DNA of 64,000 nucleotides from JANLTP01 sp031363055 (GTDB lineage Bacteria > Pseudomonadota > Gammaproteobacteria > Burkholderiales > Burkholderiaceae_E). The notes under the pieces were generated by a model. That model was not told the DNA's origin. It worked only from the letters and a program-made list of their open reading frames with translations, and ran no database searches. Position numbers and translations under genes: made by a program. The stretch lies in contig JANLTP010000064.1 in assembly GCA_031363055.1 (NCBI GenBank), positions 5,024 through 69,023 on the forward strand, in the 5' to 3' direction. Of the stretch, positions 35,429-44,520 are shown one piece after another; position 1 is the stretch's first letter, and every line of letters starts with the position of its first letter.

Positions 35429-35647
35429 GGGGTTCTCCTCGAAAATTCGGTTGGTGTGCGCTGCGGTTGACCCGAACGCAATTGATTAACATGGATGATT
35501 GGAAGAATTGTCTGAATCATTGGTCGGCTGATTTATTGGTTAACTGATTTATTTCCCAACTCACCGGATTGCTACTTTACTCAATATGCGCGCCGTTTGG
35601 TTTTTTCACCTCTGCTTTTGTTTAGATTTGCCCGGCGGGCGGCTGAC

Positions 35648-36196
35648 ATGGCCCTGAAGTCGACGATCTACAAGGCGGAACTTTCGGTCGCTGACATGGA
35701 TCGAAACTATTACGCCGATCACGCGCTGACCCTTGCCCGACACCCCAGCGAGACCGAGGAGCGCATGATGATTCGGCTGCTGGCGTTTGCGTTGAACGCC
35801 AGCGAGCACCTAAGTTTTGCGGGCGGTCTGTCGACGCATGATGAGCCGGATATCTGGCTGCGTGATTTGACCGGTTCGATCAAGCAATGGATCGATGTCG
35901 GTCTTCCGGAAGAAAAGGTGGTTCGCCGCGCCTGTGGCCGTGCCGACCAAGTCAAGATAATTGCATACGGCGGTTCCAAGGCCGAGATCTGGTGGAAGGC
36001 ACAGGGTCAGGCGCTGGCGCGTTGCGCGAATCTGGGCGTCAGTTTTCTGGACCCTCGCGCCAGCGAACAATTGGCGAGCCTGGCGAACCGTTCAATGCGG
36101 TTAAGCTGCAATGTACAGGACGGCCAGATCTGGTTCGGCGGAACCAACGAAGGCTTCACTATCGAACTCGAGACACGGCAAAAGGCCTGGGCCTGA
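35648..36196 (+). CDS. yaeQ: YaeQ family protein
   Basis: 182 residues from the ATG at 35648, matching the usual YaeQ length of about 180. It begins ALKSTIYKAELSVADMDRNYYADHALTLARHPSETEERMM and has EPDIWLRDLTGSIKQWIDVGLP, both strongly conserved in the family. YaeQ has a PD-(D/E)XK nuclease-like fold; its cell role is poorly defined (linked to transcription elongation in enterobacteria). Followed by an acyl-CoA synthetase 58 bp downstream. Confidence 0.93.
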   Translation: MALKSTIYKAELSVADMDRNYYADHALTLARHPSETEERMMIRLLAFALNASEHLSFAGGLSTHDEPDIWLRDLTGSIKQWIDVGLPEEKVVRRACGRADQVKIIAYGGSKAEIWWKAQGQALARCANLGVSFLDPRASEQLASLANRSMRLSCNVQDGQIWFGGTNEGFTIELETRQKAWA

Positions 36197-36254
36197 ACGA
36201 GTCAGAACAAAGAAGCCTGCAGGTCAACGAAACTCATTTTCAAAAGGTAGCTTC

Positions 36255-37847
36255 ATGAATCCATCCATCTTTCAACACACGCTTGGTGATCTTTTACGAC
36301 GCACCGCCAAGCGCACGCCCGGCAAGACCGCGATTGTCTGTGGCTCGGTCAATTGGAGCTACGCCGAGTACGATTTGATTTGCAACCGCTTGGCGCATGG
36401 GCTGCGTGGGCTGGGCGTGGCCGCAGGCGATCGCGCCGCCATCCTGTCGCGCAACTCTCACGCGTTTGCGGCGTTGCGCTTTGCGCTGGCCCGGCTCGGT
36501 GCCGTACTGGTGCCGATCAACTTCATGCTCAATGCTGATGAGGTCGCCTACATCCTGCGCCATGCCGGCGCAGCCACGCTGTGTGTCGGGCCGGATCTGT
36601 TGGCACTGGGGGAGTCGGCGGCGCTCAAGGACACTGCCGTCAAACAACTCGTCTGGCTGCCGGGCGAAGACCCGGCGCAGCCGCCCGAGCGCGCGGCCAC
36701 AGCCCTGCCCATGCATTTGTTTGATGCGCTGCTATTCGATCAAATCAGCGCGCCCGAGTTGGCACCGGGTACCCTGAGCGGGTCGTCGTTGGCGCAGATC
36801 ATTTACACCAGCGGCACCGAGTCCTTGCCCAAAGGTGCGATGCTCAGTCACGAGGCGGTAATCTGGCAATACGTCAGTTGCCTGGTCGAAGGCGAGATCG
36901 ACGAGAGCGACATCATGTTGCATGCTCTGCCGCTGTACCACTGTGCGCAACTCGATGTGTTCCTGAGCCCCGGAGTTTATGTCGGTACCACCAACATCAT
37001 TACCGGTAAGCCGACGGCAGAGAACATTTTGCCGTTATTGGAAAAACACAAAATCAATTCATTCTTTGCACCGCCGTCGATCTGGATTGCACTGCTGCGC
37101 TCACCGCTGTTCGAGCGAACCGATCTGAGCGGCCTGAAGAAAGGCTATTACGGTGCGGCGATCATGCCGGTCGCGGTGTTGCAGGAAATGGCGCAACGGT
37201 TACCGAACATTCGCCTCTGGAATTTTTACGGTCAGACCGAGATCGCGCCGCTGGCGACCGTACTCAAACCGGAGGACCAACTGCGCAAGGCCGGTTCAGC
37301 CGGCCGTGCGGTATTGAATGTCGAGACGAGAGTCGTTGACGAGGCCATGAATGACGTCAAGACCGGTGAGATTGGTGAAATTGTTCATCGATCGCCGCAA
37401 CTGCTGCAAGGCTATTTCAACGATCCCGAGCGCACGCAGGCAGCGTTTTCGGGTGACTGGTTTCATAGCGGTGATCTGGCGATGATCGATGAGGAAGGCT
37501 ACATCACCGTCGTCGATCGCAAGAAAGACATGGTCAAGTCGGGCGGCGAGAATGTCGCCAGCCGTGAAGTCGAGGAAATGATCTATAGGCTGGCGCCAGT
37601 GTCCGAGGTCGCCGTCATCGGTCTGCCGCATCCGTACTGGATCGAGGCAGTGACGGCGGTGGTCGTGATCAAGGCAGGGCATGCGCTGGACGAAGAACAA
37701 GTCATCGCCCATTGCCGCACCTACATGGCGCACTTCAAAGTACCGAAACGAGTGGTGTTCGTTGATGTGCTGCCGAAAAATCCCAGCGGTAAATTGCTTA
37801 AGCGTGAACTGCGTACGCGCTTCGAGGCGCTAATGGCGCAAGGTTGA
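36255..37847 (+). CDS. Acyl-CoA synthetase (AMP-dependent, FadD-like)
   Basis: 530 residues from the ATG at 36255 (AAAGGTAG upstream). The adenylate-forming motifs are IIYTSGTESLPKGAMLSH (variant P-loop), NFYGQTE, GDWFHSGDLAMID with GYITVVDRKKDMVKSGGENV, and the C-terminal catalytic lysine in PKNPSGKLLKREL. It activates a fatty or aromatic carboxylic acid to its CoA thioester. An acyl-CoA dehydrogenase lies 0.8 kb further, so a short acyl-CoA oxidation route is plausible. Chain length cannot be assigned. Confidence 0.92.
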   Translation: MNPSIFQHTLGDLLRRTAKRTPGKTAIVCGSVNWSYAEYDLICNRLAHGLRGLGVAAGDRAAILSRNSHAFAALRFALARLGAVLVPINFMLNADEVAYILRHAGAATLCVGPDLLALGESAALKDTAVKQLVWLPGEDPAQPPERAATALPMHLFDALLFDQISAPELAPGTLSGSSLAQIIYTSGTESLPKGAMLSHEAVIWQYVSCLVEGEIDESDIMLHALPLYHCAQLDVFLSPGVYVGTTNIITGKPTAENILPLLEKHKINSFFAPPSIWIALLRSPLFERTDLSGLKKGYYGAAIMPVAVLQEMAQRLPNIRLWNFYGQTEIAPLATVLKPEDQLRKAGSAGRAVLNVETRVVDEAMNDVKTGEIGEIVHRSPQLLQGYFNDPERTQAAFSGDWFHSGDLAMIDEEGYITVVDRKKDMVKSGGENVASREVEEMIYRLAPVSEVAVIGLPHPYWIEAVTAVVVIKAGHALDEEQVIAHCRTYMAHFKVPKRVVFVDVLPKNPSGKLLKRELRTRFEALMAQG

Positions 37848-37902
37848 ATCGAATCAATCCCGCGCTTGTTCGATGCGAGCGCGAGACCCCTTCAATGAAC
37901 TG

Positions 37903-38379
37903 TCAAACGAGCGTGATACCAACCTGCGCCAGCAACCGGCCGGCCGCATCCGCGTGGACGGTAGCAAGCCGCTGGCCGACGGGACTGACGCTGCCCAGGC
38001 TGGCTGCGAACGATCCGCTGTCGCGATGGCTGACCCAATACTTGAGCGAGCCCAGGTTCTCGGGGCGCACTTCCCGGCGGCTGATCGTCAACGCGAATCG
38101 GCCGTCAGTGTCGGTATGGATCGAATCGATGCTGCCAGTCGCCGACCAGACCTCGACACGGGCGCCGGCGAGCGCCTCGCGCTTCGGGCCGTGCAGTACC
38201 TGACCCGACAGCATCCAGCCGGACGTACCAACGTCAGCGCCAACAGGCGACGGCCGGGCAGATAAGGTCGCGCCAGCGAGGCTCGGCAAGGCGGCGGTGG
38301 CGCCACCGCCAAGGCCGGCCATTATTAAACGGCGACGTTGCGGGGAAATGGCTACAAAATTCAGGCGAGTAGTGTTCAT
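37903..38379 (-). CDS. Small Tat-exported protein with intradiol-dioxygenase-like/carboxypeptidase-regulatory beta domain
   Basis: 158 residues. The N-terminus has a twin-arginine-type signal (PQRRRLIMAGLGG with following hydrophobic stretch). The rest is one beta-sandwich domain with the pattern LSGQVLHGPKREALAGARVEVWSA and TDTDGRFALT, as at the start of intradiol ring-cleavage dioxygenases and in Cna-B/transthyretin-like domains. The iron-binding Tyr/His residues of true intradiol enzymes are not seen, and the protein is shorter than such enzymes. Function unknown. Confidence 0.68.
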   Translation of the reverse strand: MNTTRLNFVAISPQRRRLIMAGLGGGATAALPSLAGATLSARPSPVGADVGTSGWMLSGQVLHGPKREALAGARVEVWSATGSIDSIHTDTDGRFALTISRREVRPENLGSLKYWVSHRDSGSFAASLGSVSPVGQRLATVHADAAGRLLAQVGITLV

Positions 38380-38627
38380 GGAAATCCTTTGCTTGTTTTA
38401 TTGTCAAGGCAATTAACAACCCACCCAACTTCATTGTTACCCGTGGTTTAGCAAGCAAGATTCCGAAAGTTGGTGCCGACGCACTGGTGCCGGTGTTCGC
38501 TGAACGTTCTGGCACCGACCTGGGTTGACGAACCGGTCAGGAATTGACATAGTCGACCGCCTGTCCGTCCGTCCACTGATTCGCCGCCGCCTCGCGTTGC
38601 GGATCGTTCTTGCCATCGGAGTTACTT

Positions 38628-39806
38628 ATGATCAGTTTTAGTCTCGAACCCAAAGACGAGGCCCTGGCCCGAAAAGTCGAGGAGTTTGTTCGCGAATCGG
38701 TGATCCCCTACGAAACCGATCCGCGCAACACCGCCCATGGTCCGACCGAGGAGTTGCGTCGCGAATTGAACGAATTGGCGCGCAAGGCCGGCGTGCTGGC
38801 GACCCATGTCGCGCCTGAATTCGGTGGCCTGGGCCTGTCGCAGATGCAACGCGCGCTGGTGTTTGAGGCGGCCGGCTACTCGCCGCTCGGGCCGATCGCC
38901 GTGCATTGTTCGGCGCCCGACGAAGGCAATATGCATATGCTCGAGCTGATCGGCAGCCCGGCGCAAAAACACAAGTACCTGGTGCCGCTGGCCAGCGCGG
39001 TCAGCCGGTCCTGCTTTGCCATGACCGAACCCGGCACTGGCGCCGGCTCCGATCCCTCGATGCTGTCAACCTCGGCGGTCGGCGACGGCAAGCGCTTTGA
39101 AGTCAGTGGCCGAAAATGGCTGATTACCGGCTTTGACGGCGCACCGTTCATGATTCTGATGGCGCGCACCGTCGTCAATGGCGCCGATGTCGGCGCCACC
39201 ATGTTCCTGGTCGATCTACCCAATCCGGCCGTCCAATGCGTGCGCTCGATTGACTCGATGGACTCGTCATTCACCGGTGGCCATGCCGAACTCGATATTC
39301 AAGGGCTGGTCGTCAGCGCCGATGATGTGCTCGGTGAAATCGGCAAGGGCTTTCGCTATGCGCAGGTTCGTCTGGCGCCGGCCCGACTGACCCACTGCAT
39401 GCGCTGGTTGGGCGCGGCCCGCCGGGCACAAGACATCGCACTCGACTATTCGCGCCGCCGCCAATCGTTTGGCAAATCGCTGGGCGAACATCAAGGCGTC
39501 GGCTTCATGTTGGCCGACAACGACATGGACTTGCACATTGCTCGATTGGTCACGCGCGAGGCCGCCTGGCAGCTCGATCAGGGCAGCAAGGGCAATATGG
39601 AATCGAGTCGCGCCAAGGTGATCGTATCCGAAGCCCTGTATCGGGTGGCCGATCGCTGCGTGCAGATTTTGGGGGGCAGTGGGCTGACCAGCGACACGCC
39701 GGTCGCCCAGATTTTTCGAGAGCTGCGGGCGTTCCGGGTGTATGACGGCCCGTCCGAAGTGCATCGCTTCAGCCTGGCGCGCCGCTTGCTCGCCGGCAAA
39801 CATTAA
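38628..39806 (+). CDS. Acyl-CoA dehydrogenase
   Basis: 392 residues from the ATG at 38628 (CGGAG upstream). Family motifs: CFAMTEPGTGAGSDPSMLSTSA (flavin/substrate binding), FEVSGRKWLITG, the QSFGKSLGEHQGVGFMLADNDMDL segment and the C-terminal QILGGSGLTSDTPVAQIFRELRAFRVYDGPSEVHRFSLARRL. The late 'YDGPSEVHR' is the usual location for the end of the active-site region. It oxidises an acyl-CoA to the enoyl-CoA using FAD and electron-transfer flavoprotein. Related to the CaiA/FadE-like group used in fatty or branched-chain and steroid-side-chain degradation. Confidence 0.92.
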   Translation: MISFSLEPKDEALARKVEEFVRESVIPYETDPRNTAHGPTEELRRELNELARKAGVLATHVAPEFGGLGLSQMQRALVFEAAGYSPLGPIAVHCSAPDEGNMHMLELIGSPAQKHKYLVPLASAVSRSCFAMTEPGTGAGSDPSMLSTSAVGDGKRFEVSGRKWLITGFDGAPFMILMARTVVNGADVGATMFLVDLPNPAVQCVRSIDSMDSSFTGGHAELDIQGLVVSADDVLGEIGKGFRYAQVRLAPARLTHCMRWLGAARRAQDIALDYSRRRQSFGKSLGEHQGVGFMLADNDMDLHIARLVTREAAWQLDQGSKGNMESSRAKVIVSEALYRVADRCVQILGGSGLTSDTPVAQIFRELRAFRVYDGPSEVHRFSLARRLLAGKH

Positions 39807-39810
39807 TTGA

Positions 39811-39850
39811 TGTCAGCCGATGTCAGCCGATGTCAGTCGATGTCCGTCCG
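39811..39850. repeat. 10-bp tandem repeat
   Basis: The unit TGTCAGCCGA is repeated three times (39811–39840, last copy with one change) and followed by a degenerate fourth copy, in the gap after the acyl-CoA dehydrogenase. A period of ten in non-coding DNA; no obvious function. Confidence 0.75.
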
Positions 39851-39917
39851 TAAAGATCTCGCGCACGTGTGAGTACTGCGTAAGCAATATTTCAATGCAA
39901 CCTTGAGGAGCTGTATC

Positions 39918-40457
39918 TTGCCAAGAATTCCGTTTGTCGCTGAAACACTAACTGAGCCGCGCGAGGTCGTTGAAGCCATAAAGAAACGTCGCGGCGGCAA
40001 GTTTCTGGCGCTCGATCGCATGTTGCTGAACAGCCCGCCGGTTGCGATGGGCTGGAACAGTCTGATGGGTGCCGTTCGCACGCAAATGTCGCTACCCGGC
40101 AAATGGCGCGAACTGGCCATGTGTGTAGTCGCGGTGCTCAATGGTGCCGAGTACGAGTTCGTCGCGCATGCGCCGATCTTCGTCAAGGAAGGGGGACGCG
40201 AGGAACAGATCGCAGCGATGCGCGACGTGTTCGCAGCGACTTCGGACCATCGGCACTTCGACGAGGCCGAGCGAGCGGTTATACAAATGACGATTGAAAT
40301 CACCCGCAGCGTGCATGTCAGCGATGCCACCTTTGCGGCCGCGCGCCGACATCTGCCGAACGATCAGCAGATGTTCGAGCTGATCACGGTGATCGCGGCG
40401 TACAACATGGTGTCGCGAGTGCTGGTGGCTACCGGGATTCGGCCGGAGGATCATTGA
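39918..40457 (+). CDS. Carboxymuconolactone decarboxylase family protein
   Basis: 179 residues from a TTG at 39918, chosen because GAGGAG lies eight bases upstream and no ATG fits. The CMD/AhpD fold is shown by MGAVRTQMSLPGKWRELAMCVVAVLNGAEYEFVAHAPIF, where the acid and the His are the usual active-site pair; the CxxC redox motif of AhpD is absent. C-terminal segment ELITVIAAYNMVSRVLVATGI is typical. Possible roles are in acyl or aromatic metabolism; unspecific. Confidence 0.85.
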   Translation: MPRIPFVAETLTEPREVVEAIKKRRGGKFLALDRMLLNSPPVAMGWNSLMGAVRTQMSLPGKWRELAMCVVAVLNGAEYEFVAHAPIFVKEGGREEQIAAMRDVFAATSDHRHFDEAERAVIQMTIEITRSVHVSDATFAAARRHLPNDQQMFELITVIAAYNMVSRVLVATGIRPEDH

Positions 40458-40519
40458 TTGGGGAAAATCAAGAGCGCATTGCGCCGTTTGATGTACAGGC
40501 GGAGTAGTGGTGAGATGCG

Positions 40520-40889
40520 ATGAAAATTCAATCCGCGCAGAGCTTGCGCGATCAAATGCGGGCGGTTGTCCAGGGAGGACGACCTGCAAAGGCTGACGCG
40601 TCGAGCCCCAGTTTTGAAAGCGCAGGCGTTGTTGCGGCTTCTGAATCCAGAGAATCGCGCGCTGCTTGCTCTGATCGATGCCGAGCGGCCGCAGTCGATG
40701 GCGCAGTTGGCGAAGCTGGCCGGGCGGGCCGAATCGAATCTGAGCCGCACGCTGGCCAAACTGCAGGCGATGGCGATTGTGCGAGTGGTCCCAGGTACGA
40801 GGCGCTCGCGGATTCCGCAGTTGGTGGTACGCCGATTTCAACTTGAGATCGATGTGCGTCAGTTGCAGGAACACATTGCGGTCGGCTGA
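40520..40889 (+). pseudogene. HTH regulator (HVO_A0114/MarR-like), frameshifted
   Basis: From the ATG at 40520 one frame gives the typical N-terminus of this family (MKIQSAQSLRDQMRAVV, ending SPSFES at about 40628). A second frame gives the rest: AQALLRLLNPENRALLALI and a winged-helix domain (PQSMAQLAKLAGRAESNLSRTLAKLQ) to the stop at 40889. Together they form one continuous family-like protein of about 122 residues, so a single-base indel near 40626–40632 splits the gene. Alternatively the second frame starts at a TTG at 40566 and makes a shorter DNA-binding protein. Homologues often stand beside a small toxin-like gene; none is here. Confidence 0.6.
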
Positions 40890-41176
40890 ACTGCTGACAG
40901 TTCATTCTCCGACCGATGTTGGCAAGGGGCTGGGATTCCTGGCGGCGTAGCCTATGTCTGTGGGCGAAGTGCCAGTCGAGGGGATTACGTCAGACCGGCT
41001 GATTTTCAGCAGATTAGTTGCTGTTCAACAGAATTTGTGGGGTTTTGGGCGGCTTATTTGGACGAATGATAACGTCCGTTATCTGACATAGATAAAGTCG
41101 CTTCAACGTGTTTGAGTTCAACGGCTGCCGAAGGTAGTCCGATTGAGTGAATGGTTCGGGCGTACACTATCAATGC
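40890..41176. other. Non-coding stretch with a short inverted repeat
   Basis: No credible gene is seen in this 287-bp stretch. It contains the inverted repeat GATAACG–TC–CGTTATC at 41068–41083, which could be an operator half-pair, and lies between two decayed genes. Confidence 0.5.
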
Positions 41177-41617
41177 TCATGAGGGAATGCCTTTCCGATG
41201 GGGATCTACAAGCGACTTTCTTACCTCGCTCAAAAAGGCCCAAACATCATCGGAACTTGGGCGCACGTAGGCGGGATTTGCTGGGTCTTCGCCCAATTTT
41301 TTCGAACATGTCAATGAGCCACGACGGACCATGTCCGGTAGCACCAAGGTTCTTCATCCAAGACTCAAGCTCGCCCCTGGCACGACAAATATTCCATAGG
41401 CCCGCAACTGGGCCAGCAGATCCTCTGCCGCTTGGCGGTCGTTAGGTTGCAGGATTTGAAGGCCGCCATCGCGTTTCATATCCTTCCCAGTGGCATCCAT
41501 GGCGGCCTTGATCGCTGCGCGCATTGTTGCGAGCGAACCGTGCGACAGCAGCGGAACGTCGGAACTAAACTGAAGTTCCATCGCCGATTGGGCGAGTTGT
41601 TGTGTTCCATCAAGCAC
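41177..41617 (-). pseudogene. C-terminal remnant of an OLD-like AAA ATPase, two frameshifts
   Basis: On the minus strand a frame reads to QLRAYGIFVVPGA and stops. If one base is restored near 41373 it continues GELESWMKNLGATGHGPSWLIDMFEKIG, and a second correction near 41285 leads to DPANPAYVRPSSDDVWAFLSEV and a natural end at 41177. The corrected text is the C-terminal part of AAA-family ATPases with a TOPRIM-like end ('FVVPGGELESWL … VW-F'), a type found in defence and repair loci. The N-terminal ATPase is missing, so this is a stub. Confidence 0.6.
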
Positions 41618-42333
41618 TTGGCATGAGTTTCGGGTTTGAGTTTCTGACTACAGTTTGATCGACTGCACCAGAGCGAGTGCGCGGAGTTGTTTGGCGGTGG
41701 CTTTGGTCGTGATCTCGACGTTGCAATTGGCGCATACGCTTAGCCAGGCTGCGCGATTCGGACCGGCCATTCAGAACCCGTGTACCCTGCTGGGCGGTCA
41801 GTACCCTTCGCGTCAGTCGATGCTCGACGATCTGAAACAGCGCAGCGACCGGATCGAGTCCACGAAGGCGGCGCTGGCAAAAACTGGCGGCGCAAAGCGG
41901 GACGCGGGTGTCATACCGGACGAGTTGCTCTATCCTGTACAGCGCTAGTGAAACGCATTGCAATCCGGGGCGACATCGCCGGCAGCCGTCATCGCTTTCG
42001 CGCCCTCGCCTGAGCTGAGGCCATGCTTTAGCGCGCGAGCGCCAAGGCTCTATTTGCGGCAAACGCGATTCCAGCATCCGAACTCAAAGCGCGAAATATC
42101 GAACGCGATCGGCATCTGGAACTCAATGCGCCAAAGTAATCGGCAATCATAGCTAGAAAATAGGTTATCGGTATAGTGTGCCGTGAGTCGAGACGTAAGA
42201 AAGGTTAATAGTCTTGGTTGATCATCGATCCGGCCTCGGGCACACAAGAATCGAGAAGGACACTCCCCATGCAGATCGATATCGGCTATGCCCCGGCTGG
42301 GATGTAACTGAATACGGCAAGGGCGCGCGGCCC
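41618..42333. other. Region without a recognisable gene
   Basis: About 0.7 kb. The best open frame is on the plus strand at 41655–41948 (97 codons), whose end contains QSMLDDLKQRSDRIESTKAA and DAGVIPDELLYPVQR with plausible codon use, but no family was recognised. A long minus-strand frame (41610–42077) looks like its shadow. The part after 41950 holds only short frames. Given neighbours, this is likely decayed DNA. Confidence 0.4.
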
Positions 42334-43386
42334 CTAAATCGGTGCGGATTCGATGATGCAGTACGGGCCACCCAATGCCTGCAAGTGGGTGATTCGCAAC
42401 TCTGCAGCGGCCAGTAGTTCCCGATACTGAGTTTCCGTCCGTTCACGTCCGCCCGTGCCAACGAGCATGTTGAGGTCGGACCGTGCAATGCCCTGATCGT
42501 GAGGTGAATCACAAAAGTACTGCGGTGCGATGCGCTCGATAACGAACAACTTGGCGTTCGGTGCCATCACGCGGCGGCAGTTGCGCAGAATGTTCACCGC
42601 TTGATCGTCATCCCAATCGTGCAGAACACTCTTCAAAAGATATGCATCCGCTCCAGCAGGAACCATGTCCAAGAAACTGCCGGTGACCAGCGTGCAACGA
42701 TCTTCGACGCCTGCGGCGGCCAGACGACTGCCGGCGGCAGCGGTCGCGTGCGCAAGGTCGAACACGATCCCGCGTGCGGACGGGTATTCAGAGAGAATCG
42801 ATGCGATCAGTTCGCCGTAGCCGCCGCCAACGTCGACGATGAGGTGCATCCCGGAAAAGTTCACGGCTCGCGCCACGGCAAAGGCGATTGGCCGTGTCAG
42901 GTCGACCATCGCGCGGTTGAACAACAGCGCGCCCTGCGCATCGTCCTCCAGATGGTGAAAGCCGTCAGCCCCGCTTGTCTGCTTGCGAAGGCTGTCCCCG
43001 CTGCGGACACTTTGCACGAGGCGGCCCCAAGTCGCCCAGGACTGCGTGCCGCAAAACTCGGCCCACGCCGCGAGCGATTCGGGAACATCTTCGCGCAGCA
43101 GCGCACCCATTGGCGTGAGCTCGAACCGCCCGTTCGCAGATTCGGTCAACACGTCGATGCTTGTCAGGGCACGCAGAAGTCGAGTAAGGGACGGCCCATG
43201 ACAGTGCGTGGCTTGCGCCAATGCGTTGGCGGTCTGCGGTCCGTCGCGCAGCAGCTCGGGCAGGCGCAGCTGGGTGGCCACCGATACCGCCTGCGTTGTC
43301 CAGTTCGCGTTGATGAGCCAGAGCAGCCGCGCCCGCGCGTCGACGATTTGGGTTGCCGTGGCAGACGGCGATTCGTGCGTTGTCAT
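42334..43386 (-). CDS. SAM-dependent O-methyltransferase (plant-COMT/ASMT-like family)
   Basis: 350 residues from the ATG at 43386. An N-terminal winged-helix dimerisation domain (LLWLINANWTTQAVSVATQLRLPELL; LTRLLRALTSIDVL) is followed by the methyltransferase domain with the SAM motif LIVDVGGGYGELIASIL and the LLKSVLHDWDDDQAVNILRN motif in which the His acts as base. Such enzymes methylate phenolic or other hydroxyls of secondary metabolites. It lies downstream of the Bug gene on the same strand, 32 bp apart. Confidence 0.9.
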   Translation of the reverse strand: MTTHESPSATATQIVDARARLLWLINANWTTQAVSVATQLRLPELLRDGPQTANALAQATHCHGPSLTRLLRALTSIDVLTESANGRFELTPMGALLREDVPESLAAWAEFCGTQSWATWGRLVQSVRSGDSLRKQTSGADGFHHLEDDAQGALLFNRAMVDLTRPIAFAVARAVNFSGMHLIVDVGGGYGELIASILSEYPSARGIVFDLAHATAAAGSRLAAAGVEDRCTLVTGSFLDMVPAGADAYLLKSVLHDWDDDQAVNILRNCRRVMAPNAKLFVIERIAPQYFCDSPHDQGIARSDLNMLVGTGGRERTETQYRELLAAAELRITHLQALGGPYCIIESAPI

Positions 43387-43418
43387 GGGAGAATCCTTTT
43401 GCTTTGCACCGCGCTGCA

Positions 43419-44399
43419 TCATTCGATCTTGATGCCAGCGTCGCGAATGATCTTGTTCCATTTTGCGTGCTCAGCGCGGATGGTGGCGGCGAATACGTCC
43501 GGCGGATCGGTGCGGGCATCGGCACCGACCTCGCCAAACCATGCGCGGGCCTCCGGCGTCGCGAGAATGGTGCTGATGTCCCGATACAGCCGTGCCACGA
43601 TGATTTTCGGAGTGGCCGCTGGCACGGCAATGCCGACCCACCCCTGAAACTCGGCCCCGGCCAAGCCGGCTTCAGCCATCGTCGGCACATCAGGCAGTGA
43701 TGCGACTCTTTGCGGGCCAGTGACTGCCAGCGCGCGCAGCCGGCCTGCCTTCACCTGTGGCAACTGCGCGGTCAATCCTTCGATCGAGTAGCTGATGTGG
43801 CCCGCGATGAGATCGGACACCGCTTGCCCGCCCCCTTTGTAAGGCACATGCACGGTGTCGATCCCCGCCGTCCGCTTGAACAATTCGCCGGCCATGTGCG
43901 GCGGTGTTCCGACACCGGGCGATCCAAAATTCAATTTGCCCGGTTTCGTCTTGGCCAGTTGAACCAACTCGGCGACCGTATTGGCGCGCACGTCGGGATG
44001 GACAGCCAGGAGCAAAGGGCCGACCCCAAGGTATGTGATTGGCGCAAAGTCGGCGAGCGGGTCGTAGCCGGGCCGGCTGTACAAGTGCGGGTTGACCGTC
44101 ATGACGCCCTGATGAATGATGATCAAGGTATAGCCGTCCGGGGCACTGCGGGCGCCCGCCTCCATGCCAACGTTGCCGCCAGCACCGGGCTTGTTCTCGA
44201 CGATGACGTTTTGGCCGAGTAGCGGTGCCAGACGCTCGGCTAACCAGCGCGCCCGAATGTCTGTCACCCCGCCCACCCCGCCCGGCACCAGGATGCGAAC
44301 CGGCTTGGCGGGCCAAGGCGCTTCTTCGGCAACGGCTGGCCAATGCAGCACGGCAGCCACGCTGAACGCGAGCGAGGCCATCAGGTTCATGCGATTCAT
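43419..44399 (-). CDS. Bug/TctC family periplasmic binding protein
   Basis: 326 residues from the ATG at 44399, with AGGAG six bases upstream. A signal peptide ends near PAVAEEA. Motifs: VRILVPGGVGGVTDIRARWL, VIVENKPGAGGNVGMEAGARSAPDGYTL and VHVPYKGGGQAVSDLIAGHISY. It is divergent from a LysR regulator with an inverted repeat in the shared 121-bp promoter, so expression is probably inducible by its ligand or a product. The O-methyltransferase gene follows in the same direction. Confidence 0.92.
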   Translation of the reverse strand: MNRMNLMASLAFSVAAVLHWPAVAEEAPWPAKPVRILVPGGVGGVTDIRARWLAERLAPLLGQNVIVENKPGAGGNVGMEAGARSAPDGYTLIIIHQGVMTVNPHLYSRPGYDPLADFAPITYLGVGPLLLAVHPDVRANTVAELVQLAKTKPGKLNFGSPGVGTPPHMAGELFKRTAGIDTVHVPYKGGGQAVSDLIAGHISYSIEGLTAQLPQVKAGRLRALAVTGPQRVASLPDVPTMAEAGLAGAEFQGWVGIAVPAATPKIIVARLYRDISTILATPEARAWFGEVGADARTDPPDVFAATIRAEHAKWNKIIRDAGIKIE

Positions 44400-44471
44400 T
44401 TGAATCTCCTGCCCAACGATTCGGGTTGCCACCACTCTATGCGCGGTCTGGGTGCTATGGAATACTCTAGC

Positions 44472-44491
44472 GGTTGCAGACGGCTGCAACC
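44472..44491. promoter_or_regulatory. Inverted repeat, probable LysR operator
   Basis: The arms GGTTGCAG and CTGCAACC are a perfect eight-base inverted repeat separated by four bases. It lies in the 121-bp gap between the divergent Bug and LysR genes and has the T-rich/A-rich dyad (TTGCA…TGCAA) expected of a LysR-type site. It is 30 bp upstream of the lysR start. Confidence 0.6.
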
Positions 44492-44520
44492 TTTGGTTCA
44501 AGCTCGGCGGAGGTATTTCC

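Noticed and set aside
37861..37883. Hairpin CGCGCT…AGCGCG as terminator between convergent genes
   Set aside because: Six-base arms with an eleven-base loop and no T-run; too weak to call.
41655..41948. 97-codon plus-strand frame as a real gene
   Set aside because: Its second half looks coding but no family was recognised and the region is decayed; listed only as a region note.
42601..43647. 348-codon plus-strand frame
   Set aside because: Opposite the O-methyltransferase and Bug genes, both with full motif sets.
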